A stretch of DNA of 37,457 bases. Source: Candidatus Gastranaerophilales bacterium (GTDB lineage Bacteria; Cyanobacteriota; Vampirovibrionia; Gastranaerophilales; Gastranaerophilaceae). The stretch lies in assembly GCA_021199975.1 (NCBI GenBank), contig JAJQHF010000112.1, forward strand, positions 1 to 37,457, in the 5' to 3' direction. The first letter of the stretch is position 1; each line of letters starts with the position of its first letter. This document shows positions 1 through 7,785 of this stretch, one piece after another. Position numbers and translations under genes: made by a program. A model generated the notes under the pieces. That model saw nothing but the letters and a program-made list of their open reading frames with translations, was not told where the DNA came from and searched no databases.

Positions 1-55
1 GATATATTAGCTATGGAAGCTGTTATAACTTTTGTTAAATTGTCTGCAACAGAAG
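1..55. repeat. terminal direct repeat, left copy
   Basis: The first 55 bases are identical to the last 55 bases at 37403-37457. The length is typical of an assembler k-mer overlap, and a coding frame continues perfectly across the join, so I read this as evidence of a circular or circularly permuted genome. A genuine short terminal repeat cannot be excluded from sequence alone. Confidence 0.95.
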
Positions 56-377
56 ATTGCACTTGATTTTGCCAACTGAAATGACTTGTTGTATCATAAG
101 GGCTTTCCATTTGATAGTCATCTGCTGTTGGTTCTGTTGTGCCGCTGCCAAAGGTTAAAGACATTCTATTGAAATTAAGATAGGCGCTAGAACCTGTACT
201 AATAGTAGCAGTGTTACCCCCGCTGTAGTTCTGTATTGAGAAACCTGAACTTGACCCTAAACAAAATGTGTATGAACCTGTAAGGGTATCACCTGAAATT
301 GCAGTAACACCTGCTTTCGTAATTGTTGCACCGCTTAAAGTATTCCACAGTATTTTTTCAAAATTATTTAAAATCAT
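1..377 (-). CDS. tail/appendage-type structural protein (start half, crosses the circular join)
   Basis: The gene starts with ATG at 377 and runs off the left end. Removing one copy of the 55-bp repeat joins it in frame to 37225-37457, giving one protein of about 184 residues ending in TAG. It begins MILNNFEKILWNTL and is rich in Ser, Thr, Gly and Asn, with short beta-type stretches and no Cys-rich or enzymatic motif. That composition, together with its place between a DUF1353 gene and small coiled-coil genes at the end of the tail module, suggests a virion appendage or decoration protein. I do not recognise a named family. The next gene downstream in transcription is the DUF1353 gene, 8 bases after its stop. 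Confidence 0.75.
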   Translation of the reverse strand, partial: MILNNFEKILWNTLSGATITKAGVTAISGDTLTGSYTFCLGSSSGFSIQNYSGGNTATISTGSSAYLNFNRMSLTFGSGTTEPTADDYQMESPYDTTSHFSWQNQVQSSVADNLTKVITASIANI

Positions 378-379
378 AT

Positions 380-664
380 TTATTCTTCCTCACTTTCTGT
401 TTCTATTTCTTCCACTGTATCCGTTATCTGATTAAATGTACTTGAGCTGTAAACGGTAATAGGTATTGTGGTTAATATCTGTCCTAATGTATCTGTTATT
501 ATTTCGGTGAAATCAAAATCCAAAGTAACTATTTGTTTGATATAGTCAGGCAATTCAGGAAATAAAGCCGTTTCAGGTACATCAACCCCTTTATTTCTAA
601 CAGCCTCTTTAAGTTCCTCAACTATTGCCAGTATTTTTTTAATTCTTGGTGCTATAGATGTCAT
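380..664 (-). CDS. small acidic tail-module protein
   Basis: A 94-residue protein beginning MTSIAPRIKKILAIVEELK. The N-terminal 30 residues look like an amphipathic helix, the middle is hydrophobic/beta (FDFTEIITDTLG), and the C-terminus is strongly acidic (EEIETESEEE). It overlaps the upstream gene by 4 bases (ATGA-type overlap at 661-664), and the next gene starts 3 bases after its stop, so it is translationally coupled within the tail appendage operon. Neighbours are coiled-coil and fibre-like proteins, so a role in tail fibre attachment or assembly is plausible but inferred from position only. Confidence 0.7.
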   Translation of the reverse strand: MTSIAPRIKKILAIVEELKEAVRNKGVDVPETALFPELPDYIKQIVTLDFDFTEIITDTLGQILTTIPITVYSSSTFNQITDTVEEIETESEEE

Positions 665-1029
665 TTTTCATCTTCTCCCAACAGTTCATCAAGTTCAGCA
701 TTAATTTCATCAATTAAGGCATTAATTTTATCCGTTACGGTACTTTGCATTTCATCAATAGAAGCTTCGGCACTTTCCAACAATTCATCAATGCTCGTTT
801 GTAAATCACTTTCAGCCAGTGCAACAATTGAAGTAAGCTTCTCTTCCGCTTCTTCAATCTTAGTATCAAATCCCTCACTATATGCCTGTGCCGCTTCCGC
901 ATAAGACTTAGCAAGTGTTGCATAATATTCAGCTTCATCTCTGTATTTTTTACATAAGGCGTAATAATAATCTGCCAGTGAATTTTTTACTGATACTGTA
1001 TTTGTAGTATTTCCTGATACTGTAGCCAT
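661..1029 (-). CDS. coiled-coil tail-module protein
   Basis: A 122-residue protein whose residues from about 17 to the end form a long heptad-rich helix, with ALCKKYRDEAEYYATLAKSYA followed by repeated Glu/Ala/Leu heptads. The N-terminal 15 residues are Ser/Thr/Asn rich. Length and composition match the helical stalk or spacer proteins found near tail fibres. The start overlaps nothing, and the stop overlaps the next start by 4 bases. It probably oligomerises as a trimeric or dimeric coiled coil in the tail appendage. No enzymatic motif is visible. Confidence 0.72.
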   Translation of the reverse strand: MATVSGNTTNTVSVKNSLADYYYALCKKYRDEAEYYATLAKSYAEAAQAYSEGFDTKIEEAEEKLTSIVALAESDLQTSIDELLESAEASIDEMQSTVTDKINALIDEINAELDELLGEDEK

Positions 1030-1030
1030 T

Positions 1031-1411
1031 TTATGTTATAATCCCCTCAACTTTTTTCGGATAAACCGTAACGGTGTTTAAATCCCCTATATCTCCGTCA
1101 TTAATAATAAGGGTATTTTCATACCCCGTATCCTCTAAACACAGTTTTAAGCCGTAATAATACTCTGCAGCGTCCTCTTTTTTATCGACTGTTAATAAAT
1201 CGGTAACGGAACTTAAAATAGAGATAGAAACGGTATCTTCTCCTTTAGCCTGTACACTCATTTCACTACCTATAATATTTCTTTTGTCATCATAAAAAGC
1301 AAAATAGAGCGTATAATTTTCATCAGTCGGTAAGTCGGTAACATAAAGAATGCCGCTGTCACCCTGTACGAGTGTTATATCCCCTGTGGTTTCATCTACT
1401 GTAAATGCCAT
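1031..1411 (-). CDS. beta-rich tail appendage protein
   Basis: A 126-residue protein beginning MAFTVDETTGDITLVQGDSG, with regular alternating hydrophobic strands (YTLYFAFYDDKRNIIG, DTVSISILSSV, TVTVYPKKVEG). The 'D.tGDI.l.qGDsg.l' opening resembles the N-terminal beta domains of baseplate/upper-appendage proteins of the BppU type. I make that comparison from pattern memory and it needs a profile search. It lies between a fibre-like gene and a coiled-coil gene with spacings of 1-3 bases. Likely a connector or spacer in the host-recognition appendage. Confidence 0.68.
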   Translation of the reverse strand: MAFTVDETTGDITLVQGDSGILYVTDLPTDENYTLYFAFYDDKRNIIGSEMSVQAKGEDTVSISILSSVTDLLTVDKKEDAAEYYYGLKLCLEDTGYENTLIINDGDIGDLNTVTVYPKKVEGIIT

Positions 1412-1414
1412 ATA

Positions 1415-1918
1415 TTACGCCCCCTTGCACGGGAAGAACTTCGCCGTACTGTTAGTAAATGTAATAACATCCCCTTTACTTACGAGGTATTGCATACGGT
1501 AAGAGTTACCATATTTATAGTGGTAATGATAGCCGACCTCAACCCCGTTAACTCTTAAATAAGCCGTAACACTGTTTGAGCCTTGACTTGATGCTGTACT
1601 CCAGCTGACCCACCCGTAAGAGGTTGCAGTCCAACCGCTTGATATATTTGTTGCGCTGCTGTATTTAGGTGCAATGTTAGCAAGTATTCCGCTTATTGCA
1701 CTACTAAGTGTGTCCGATATCTCGTCAAATTCCGTTTCAAGAGTTTCTATAGAGGTTGTATTAGCATCTATTTTATCCGTTAAAGAAGAAACATCAGCTT
1801 CAAGCGTACTTTCCAAAGCAGAAGTTTTAGTATTTAAAGTATCGAGAATATAATCGTTATTACCGTTAAGGTATTCCGCATAAATATTTTCGCCCTCTTC
1901 CCAGGTATGTAAAGCCAT
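1415..1918 (-). CDS. tail fibre / receptor-binding candidate
   Basis: A 167-residue protein with two parts. Residues 1-20 (MALHTWEEGENIYAEYLNG) form a short head often seen at the base of phage fibres. Residues about 25-90 are a Thr/Ser/Leu heptad coiled coil. From about residue 95 to the end is a compact Tyr/Trp/Ser-rich beta domain ending KFFPCKGA. A coiled-coil stalk followed by an aromatic C-terminal knob fits a short trimeric fibre. It has a good ribosome site (AAAGGGGGC) and is the first gene after the promoter-like element at 1936-1977, so it may be expressed more strongly than its upstream neighbour. Confidence 0.72.
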   Translation of the reverse strand: MALHTWEEGENIYAEYLNGNNDYILDTLNTKTSALESTLEADVSSLTDKIDANTTSIETLETEFDEISDTLSSAISGILANIAPKYSSATNISSGWTATSYGWVSWSTASSQGSNSVTAYLRVNGVEVGYHYHYKYGNSYRMQYLVSKGDVITFTNSTAKFFPCKGA

Positions 1919-1935
1919 TTTTAAATGCCCCCTTT

Positions 1936-1977
1936 GTTATAATATAATTGTACCGGTTTTCAAAACGGGCATTTTTT
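1936..1977 (-). promoter_or_regulatory. late promoter-like element, copy 1
   Basis: Read on the minus strand it contains TGCCCGTTTTGAAAAC, then TACAAT 13 bases after TGCCCG. A sigma70-like reading TTTGAA-17-TATAAC also fits (TATAAC at 1936-1941). The same block occurs upstream of other genes at 12618-12648 and 33921-33959 (minus) and 24320-24347 (plus). It overlaps the stop codon of the 955-residue gene and precedes the fibre gene by about 20 bases. Confidence 0.6.
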
Positions 1978-4843
1978 ATTCTTCATCATCCTCAAGAATT
2001 GTATTACCTAATGCGTAAATTAAAGGTATTCTTAATTCGGGATACTGTGCAAGTATAAGTTGTTCATATATAGCAGGAATATTACGGCGGTTTAAAGCAC
2101 GCTGTCCTCTAAGTCCTAAAGCCGTAGCACCTTTAAGCAGATTATTTGCCCCAAATAAATTAATCCCTGTAGGTAAATTGCTTTGTATATCTTGAGCGGC
2201 GTTTATATCGTCTATTTGTCTTAAAAACGGCTCATATCCCTCACTTGTAAGCACTTTTTCCAAATCATTTACATTTCTGCGAGTATTCCCTTTTGTTATG
2301 GTATTTTTATAATTTTTTAAAGCACTTGAAGCGGTATCTGTATTATCGCCTGCCTTTAAAATTCTTCTTACGCCCTCATTTTTTTTGAAGTTACGCAAAT
2401 AAGCATAATTCCTGTTTGCTTTCGCCAATTCAGGACTTGAAGAACTTAACCTTTCCATATATCTGCCGTATAATTGTTCTAATATCGGATTTTTATAATT
2501 CCTTGCGGTTTCATCAGACCAATTAATACTATGCCCTAATTGTTCTTTAATTTTTTGTAAGTCAAGGGGTGATACGCTTTTATTGTATATATCATCTCCT
2601 AAGTGCATATATACAACATCAGGCTCACCGTTATTATATTTTTTGTAATATTCTTTATTCCAACCTGACGGTTTATATTTTTCATTCCATGCGCTTCTGT
2701 TTGTTTCTATAAAGCCGTGTTTTTTGTAAAATTCAGGTAAATATGTATCGAAGGCATCCAGTTTCACACCGCCGTTTTGCTTTGCAAGTTCAATAAGAGC
2801 GTGTCCTCTGCCGTTGCCTTTGCTGACAAAATCAGCCGCTTTAGCTTTTGGGTTTGCGAATGCCGATACAATATCACCGTTAGATTTAACGGCAATACCG
2901 CTTAAACCGTCTTCCGATAAAAATAATTTCATTTTAGAATATTCTTCAGGGGTATATGTATGAACAGAAGCCCCCAAATTTCCTAAATCGGTTTTTGCTT
3001 TTGATATAGCATTATAAAAAGCATTACCATTTTCTATATTTTTCGGTAATTCCCTATAACTTACTTTAGAAATAGTATCATTATTAAAAGGATTATTTGA
3101 ACCGGGATTAACTACCCATAAACCATTTCTTCGTAAGAAAAGCCCATTTTCATCATATCCTCGAGCGTTATATCGGGATAAATTTTTACTGTTTGTTCCA
3201 TTAAGGCTTGACGTTCCTCGAGTGTTTTCGCTGCTTGCAATGCCTGCTTGATTTGTTCTTTGTCCATAATTTAAACCTTTATTATATTCTAATATATTTT
3301 GAGTATTATTTTCAACATTGGTATACGGGTTATTTTTGGGTAAAACCCGCCTTGTTACGCTTGATTTAATGTTGTTATTTATATATCTTGCATTCTGCAA
3401 TAATTCTTCATAAGCCAATAAATCCCTATAATCATTAATTGCCTTTGATTTTATGCCGTATTTTGAATAATCCCCCATATCTGAAACGGCTTTACTTTTA
3501 AGGTTTTCAATGCTTCCGTATTCTTTAACAAGATTAGAATGTACATTTTTGTATTCATTCAATAACTCTTTTTCCGCTAAAATATTGCGGTTCATTTGTT
3601 CCGCTATTTGTCTGTTTAAATTGCTGTCTATATTTCTGACACCAAACTGAGAGGGCGGACTTTCTTCTATTTTTAACGGGGGCGGCATATCTTTTTTAGC
3701 ACTGTCAATTATTTTATTACCGCCGCCTTTAGCACTGTCAATTAAATTTAATAAATCATTTTCAAGATTTCCCGTCATATTTCTTGCGGGATTAACTTCA
3801 TCACCTTTATATTTGTTAAATATATTTGTAACATCACCTTGTAAGTCATCAATTAAAAATACATTTCCTTTATCATTGAGTTTTTTAACTTCTTGATTTA
3901 CCGCCTGCCCTCTTTTATCTAACAATTGATTATAATTATCTCTTACCCTTTCCGTAATATTAGCAAGAAGATTTTCTGATTGGTCGTGTGTTAAATCAAG
4001 GGCTTTGCTGTCTGCTTGTACAGCACGCTCCAGTGTTTCGGGTTTTAGCCCTGTTATTTTCGGTATTAGCTGAGAGACAATTTTTCTAGCCCCGTTATAA
4101 GCCCCGCCAATTAAAGGAAAAGCAATACCGTTGAAGGCTGCCCCAAGTGCGCCGCCCGTTAATGCCCCGCCCAATGTTCTTTCGGCTACATCTTTCCCCG
4201 TTGCCCTGTTGTTAAGTAAATCTTCCGTAGAGTCTGCAAATTCCTGCAATCCGAAACCTAAAGCTCCGTCTCTTGCTACTTTTCCGATATTGGCAAGTTT
4301 TGAAGTCTTGCTTGCGGTGTTAGCTATTTGCGCTCCTCTTGCAGCCTGCGTACCTTTAAGCATAGGAAGAACATCAGCAGCCGTAGTTAATCCGCCCATA
4401 GCTCCACGTTTAAGGGTATTTGTTACTTTAACGTCAAGGGGTGCATTAGTTCCGTATTCCGCTATTTCCTGTAAATAGTTTTCATTAGCGTCATGAACGG
4501 GGTTCATAAGCTTGTTCAATGTTCCTAATACGGGGTGATTTTGTCTGTCTTCTTCACGTCCGGCAAGTTCTGATTTTGCCCATGTTTTAATATCAGCCTG
4601 CTCAACTTCTTTTTGATGCTGTGCATTAATAGCATCAACTTTTTGTTTCTTAGTTAAATTAGGATTGTTTGCTATTTGTATATAAGGGTTCCATGAGTTT
4701 AATTTTTCATCTATTTTCGCCCTTATTTCTTTATCCGTTAAACCGTCGGAGCGGTAATTGTCAACGGTTTTTTGAATATCTCTATAACTGATATTCCTTT
4801 TTTCAAATTCTTTTACTTCGTTTTCGGTTAAATCAACGCTCAT
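1976..4843 (-). CDS. large internal virion / ejection protein with embedded GNAT-like domain
   Basis: A 955-residue protein, the longest in the genome, in the position of T7-like internal core proteins (after the nozzle genes, before fibres). Residues about 130-250 hold Gly/Ala-rich amphipathic segments (GGALTGGALGAAFNGIAFP) of the kind that insert in membranes. The middle is helical. Residues about 610-720 look like an acetyltransferase fold: a strand with SGIAVKSNGDIVSAF, then GNGRGHALIELAK, then LPEFYKKHGF. The remainder is helical to an acidic end. I infer a protein carried in the capsid and ejected with the DNA. Whether the GNAT-like domain is active is unknown; an MuF-type polyvalent cargo protein is an alternative description. 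Confidence 0.72.
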   Translation of the reverse strand: MSVDLTENEVKEFEKRNISYRDIQKTVDNYRSDGLTDKEIRAKIDEKLNSWNPYIQIANNPNLTKKQKVDAINAQHQKEVEQADIKTWAKSELAGREEDRQNHPVLGTLNKLMNPVHDANENYLQEIAEYGTNAPLDVKVTNTLKRGAMGGLTTAADVLPMLKGTQAARGAQIANTASKTSKLANIGKVARDGALGFGLQEFADSTEDLLNNRATGKDVAERTLGGALTGGALGAAFNGIAFPLIGGAYNGARKIVSQLIPKITGLKPETLERAVQADSKALDLTHDQSENLLANITERVRDNYNQLLDKRGQAVNQEVKKLNDKGNVFLIDDLQGDVTNIFNKYKGDEVNPARNMTGNLENDLLNLIDSAKGGGNKIIDSAKKDMPPPLKIEESPPSQFGVRNIDSNLNRQIAEQMNRNILAEKELLNEYKNVHSNLVKEYGSIENLKSKAVSDMGDYSKYGIKSKAINDYRDLLAYEELLQNARYINNNIKSSVTRRVLPKNNPYTNVENNTQNILEYNKGLNYGQRTNQAGIASSENTRGTSSLNGTNSKNLSRYNARGYDENGLFLRRNGLWVVNPGSNNPFNNDTISKVSYRELPKNIENGNAFYNAISKAKTDLGNLGASVHTYTPEEYSKMKLFLSEDGLSGIAVKSNGDIVSAFANPKAKAADFVSKGNGRGHALIELAKQNGGVKLDAFDTYLPEFYKKHGFIETNRSAWNEKYKPSGWNKEYYKKYNNGEPDVVYMHLGDDIYNKSVSPLDLQKIKEQLGHSINWSDETARNYKNPILEQLYGRYMERLSSSSPELAKANRNYAYLRNFKKNEGVRRILKAGDNTDTASSALKNYKNTITKGNTRRNVNDLEKVLTSEGYEPFLRQIDDINAAQDIQSNLPTGINLFGANNLLKGATALGLRGQRALNRRNIPAIYEQLILAQYPELRIPLIYALGNTILEDDEE

Positions 4844-4874
4844 AAATACAAACCTTTTCTTTTTTTTAAAAATA

Positions 4875-6467
4875 TTAAAAACTATATACTTTTCCGCCGT
4901 TTAATTTTGTATTTTGGCTTGCTAAATTTGATAATCCGTATTCATTTATCATCTTAGCACTGCTGCCTGATAACTGCCCTCTTTCTAAATCATCTAATAA
5001 TTTATATATCGCTTTTAGCCTTGCTTTCCCTTGTTCGTAGCTATCAGAAGGGGCGGGTAGCATTTCAAAAGCACGGTCAATATCATTATCCGTCAAAACA
5101 CCTTTTTCTCCTGAAATACTCCGTGCTAACTGTGCCGCCATGCTTTTACGTAAAGCCATATATTGTGTTACATTATTATTTCTAATCCCCATTGAGTTAT
5201 TTAAAGCCGTTCCAAGTCCGACAAGTTTTGAAGTTCCTTTTAGTGCGCTTGATTGCGGCATTTTTGCCCATGCTTGCTCAATATTCCCTAATATTATACG
5301 GGGATTTTGATATTTATCGTTTTGCGCTTCTTTTTCGGCTTTGTTTGCCTCCCGTTGATTTTCTATATTATTTTGTTTTATTCTTTCGTTCAAATCAGAC
5401 CATTTATAATTACTGTCATCATAAATACTATATATATCCGCTTGATTTTTCAGCGGTTTATATTTAATGTCTATATTTTGCAGCGTAATATCATTTTGGA
5501 GTTTTTGGGGCTTATATTGGTTTTCTATCTTTTCTCCTTTTGTTTTTTCAATTACATTTTCTGTAACCGCTTGTTTTTGCTGTAGATTTGCGAGTTCTGT
5601 ATCCATTGCGGTTACACCTTCTGCCAGTGATTTCTGTGCTTCTCCGTATTTCTTTAATGTTTCATATTTTACCTGCTCGGGTAAATCTGAAAGTTTAATT
5701 TGTGCTTCTTCTATTTGCAGCTGTTTAAGCTGATTTTCATATTCCGCTTTTGTTTCATTTATTTTCATTTCACGGTCTTTTAAATTCATTTCTTTGCGCC
5801 TGTTTGCCGTGTCAATTGTGTTTTTATATGTATCATCCGTCAAATATCCGCCGCCCAATTTACTCGTATCTATACCTTCTGCTTCTAATTGCTGCCTGTA
5901 TGTATTATCTCTTAATCTGTTGGCTTGATTACCCGTAAATACCTTTGTACCATATGCCAGAGCTTTTAAGGGGTCTCCGTTTCTGTCGGCTAAAACCGCC
6001 CCGCCCATAATAAGCCCTCTGCCTAACGGGCTTTCGGCTATCCTTGCCAGTGAGCCTAAGCCCTCACCCAAACGGTATGCAAAGCCTTTTTGTCTGCCGT
6101 CTGATGTTGTATTTTCCGCCAAATTAGCAAGACTTAACGGAGTGTTTCTGTTTTCTTTGTAACCGCCTGATATATCATTTAACCATGAAGGGGGAGTGTT
6201 TCTAGTTGTTGTAGTCTGATAAAGATTATTTGCTGCCTGCGCTGCTTGTTCTTGTAATTGTTCTTGTGTTCCGCCGAGCGCATTTTTATTTTCTGATAAA
6301 AGATTAGCGGTAGCACTTGCGGCTATAGGATTACCGCTTATATTTTTTATGAGATTGTCAAATAAAACAGTATTTTGTAAAGCCTGCGCCTGCCTATATG
6401 CCGCATTATCGTTGTTTTGCTGTGTATTATTATCATCTGCCGTTAATAATCCGTATAAATCCGCCAT
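4875..6467 (-). CDS. internal virion protein, coiled coil
   Basis: A 530-residue protein. The N-terminus is Asn/Gln/Ala rich. Residues about 130-190 include a Gly-rich hydrophobic stretch (ESPLGRGLIMGGAVLADRNG), and residues about 205-385 are a long highly charged coiled coil. The C-terminal 130 residues are again helical with a Ser/Arg-rich segment (LRKSMAAQLARSISGEKG). Position between small Q-rich proteins and the 955-residue ejection protein matches the middle internal core protein of short-tailed phages. No catalytic motif is visible. The C-terminal KGVLTDNDIDRAFEMLP motif is common in phage ejection proteins of this type, from memory only. Confidence 0.68.
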   Translation of the reverse strand: MADLYGLLTADDNNTQQNNDNAAYRQAQALQNTVLFDNLIKNISGNPIAASATANLLSENKNALGGTQEQLQEQAAQAANNLYQTTTTRNTPPSWLNDISGGYKENRNTPLSLANLAENTTSDGRQKGFAYRLGEGLGSLARIAESPLGRGLIMGGAVLADRNGDPLKALAYGTKVFTGNQANRLRDNTYRQQLEAEGIDTSKLGGGYLTDDTYKNTIDTANRRKEMNLKDREMKINETKAEYENQLKQLQIEEAQIKLSDLPEQVKYETLKKYGEAQKSLAEGVTAMDTELANLQQKQAVTENVIEKTKGEKIENQYKPQKLQNDITLQNIDIKYKPLKNQADIYSIYDDSNYKWSDLNERIKQNNIENQREANKAEKEAQNDKYQNPRIILGNIEQAWAKMPQSSALKGTSKLVGLGTALNNSMGIRNNNVTQYMALRKSMAAQLARSISGEKGVLTDNDIDRAFEMLPAPSDSYEQGKARLKAIYKLLDDLERGQLSGSSAKMINEYGLSNLASQNTKLNGGKVYSF

Positions 6468-6490
6468 TTTTATTTATCCTTATTTTTTTA

Positions 6491-6811
6491 TTAGAGTAAA
6501 GCCGCTTTTATTGCCATATTGCCTAATTTGCCCGCCGTGTATGCAAGCTGATTTTGTGTATTCATTTGAAAGGGATTTAACAAACTGCTTGTCGGGTCTT
6601 GAGCCTGTCCTTGTCCTTGCCCCTGATTTTGTTTTTGGTTTTGAGCTTGCAGCCCCTGCGTTCCGCTTATTTTTTGTGTCAGCAGGTTAAATAAACTATT
6701 GTCGTTATTGTTATTTCCCGCAAAACTCGTATTTATATTGTTTTGATTATTGTTATTGTATCCGCCTGTATTACCCGTATATACATTCAATAAATTTTGT
6801 AAGTATGACAT
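6491..6811 (-). CDS. Asn/Gln-rich small virion protein
   Basis: A 106-residue low-complexity protein. It opens MSYLQNLLNVYTGN, then has runs of Asn, then a Gln/Gly tract (QNQKQNQGQGQGQAQ) around residues 57-71, and ends in a short helix (LAYTAGKLGNMAIKAALL). The disorder-rich body with a C-terminal hydrophobic helix is like small ejection or core proteins. It sits between two internal-protein genes with tight spacing (23 and 26 bases) and has a usable ribosome site. Function unknown. Confidence 0.62.
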   Translation of the reverse strand: MSYLQNLLNVYTGNTGGYNNNNQNNINTSFAGNNNNDNSLFNLLTQKISGTQGLQAQNQKQNQGQGQGQAQDPTSSLLNPFQMNTQNQLAYTAGKLGNMAIKAALL

Positions 6812-6837
6812 TTTTATTTATTTACCTTTCTGTTTTT

Positions 6838-7398
6838 TTATCCCACTAATGCGCTTGCAAGTGTTGAATACCAGTTACTATTATTTTTGTCATTATTATA
6901 AGCATTGTAATTATAACTGCTTAAAGCGTTTGCTAAGCTGCTTGAAGAACTCCCAAGCCCTGTCATATATTCATATAACGCATTTGAGGTATTCAAAAGA
7001 TTAGTTAAGTTTGATGATTGCTGGCTTGCATAATTACTGTATAAATCGGATAAATTATCCGCCATGGTATCATTAAATGAATTTGTAGCCGCCTGCAGTC
7101 CGCTTGAACGCATTAACCCTTTGTTTGCCAATTGGCTTAAAACATCACTGTCATAAGACTGTTCCATATTTTTATTAAAATTATCCAAATAAGTTTGGAA
7201 ATTAGCGTCATTGGAATAATCGTTACTCAATACGCTTTGAAGCGTGCTGCTTAAGTTATTGCCCACGGTGTCCATAGTGTCATTAATCCAACCCGGGGCG
7301 GTATAAGTAGTACCGTTTTTATTTGTTGTAGACGTTCCCCAATTGCCGCTGTCTACCGTTGCGCTTGAGTAGCTTGGTGTTGATGAAGAGCTTCCCAT
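6838..7398 (-). CDS. Ser/Asn-rich internal virion protein (T7 gp14-like position)
   Basis: A 186-residue protein opening MGSSSSTPSYSS, with a low-complexity N-terminus, then helical segments (TYLDNFNKNMEQSYDSDVLSQ and ANKGLMRSSGLQAATNSF), a Ser run and an Ala/Leu C-terminus. The ATG at 7396-7398 follows GGAGAAGTAAAAA, so this start is well supported even though it overlaps the upstream gene by 46 bases. Small helical proteins with an 'NKGLMRSSG' type segment are common between nozzle and core protein genes in podoviruses. It may be the small ejection protein of the internal core; this rests on gene order. Confidence 0.66.
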   Translation of the reverse strand: MGSSSSTPSYSSATVDSGNWGTSTTNKNGTTYTAPGWINDTMDTVGNNLSSTLQSVLSNDYSNDANFQTYLDNFNKNMEQSYDSDVLSQLANKGLMRSSGLQAATNSFNDTMADNLSDLYSNYASQQSSNLTNLLNTSNALYEYMTGLGSSSSSLANALSSYNYNAYNNDKNNSNWYSTLASALVG

Positions 7399-7775
7399 TT
7401 TTTACTTCTCCTTATATAAACTTCACTTGTATTATCGTTATCCAATTTTCTAAAACCTGCTTTTTTAAGTACCAATGCCGCATGCCTTAAGGGAGTAAAT
7501 GCAAACATATCTCTATTCTCAAACATATTGCATACTTTTATTATAGCTTGTATGTTATCGGGCATATTTTTACGTATACTCACACCTGAAAGAGTCATCA
7601 ATCCGTTTTCTTCCTGAACCGTAATAAAACCTCTCAGAAAGCCTTTTAATTCGTCATAAAAACAAAATAGGTTAGGATTATTAATTAAGAACTCAAAGTC
7701 GTAAGGACGGGGCATAGGGCGGCTCTCGTAGAGTTTTTTAAATTCTTCCAAATTGCGGCACCGGTCTAAAATCAT
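7353..7775 (-). CDS. GNAT-like small virion protein (T7 gp13-like)
   Basis: A 140-residue protein with the strand-helix order of an N-acetyltransferase-like fold: an N-terminal helix (RNLEEFKKLYESRP), strands with FCFYDELKGFLRGFITVQEENGLMTLSGVSI, then a helical part (IQAIIKVCNMF) and a closing LKKAGFRKLDNDNTSEVYIRR, which resembles the 'GF' end of GNAT domains. In T7-like phages a protein of about this size and fold lies at the same place after the nozzle gene. Its last 15 codons overlap the next gene in another frame. The acetyl-CoA loop is not clear, so it may be structural only. Confidence 0.6.
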   Translation of the reverse strand: MILDRCRNLEEFKKLYESRPMPRPYDFEFLINNPNLFCFYDELKGFLRGFITVQEENGLMTLSGVSIRKNMPDNIQAIIKVCNMFENRDMFAFTPLRHAALVLKKAGFRKLDNDNTSEVYIRRSKKWEALHQHQATQAQR

Positions 7776-7785
7776 TTTTATATAT

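Noticed and set aside
735..938. Minus-strand frame inside the 122-residue coiled-coil gene
   Set aside because: Basic Leu/Lys composition typical of a shifted frame of a Glu/Ala-rich gene; no start signal.
4131..4478. Plus-strand open frame opposite the large ejection protein
   Set aside because: It has no ribosome site, its Ala/Pro/Ser composition mirrors the Gly/Ala-rich segment on the other strand, and the minus-strand gene is clearly real.
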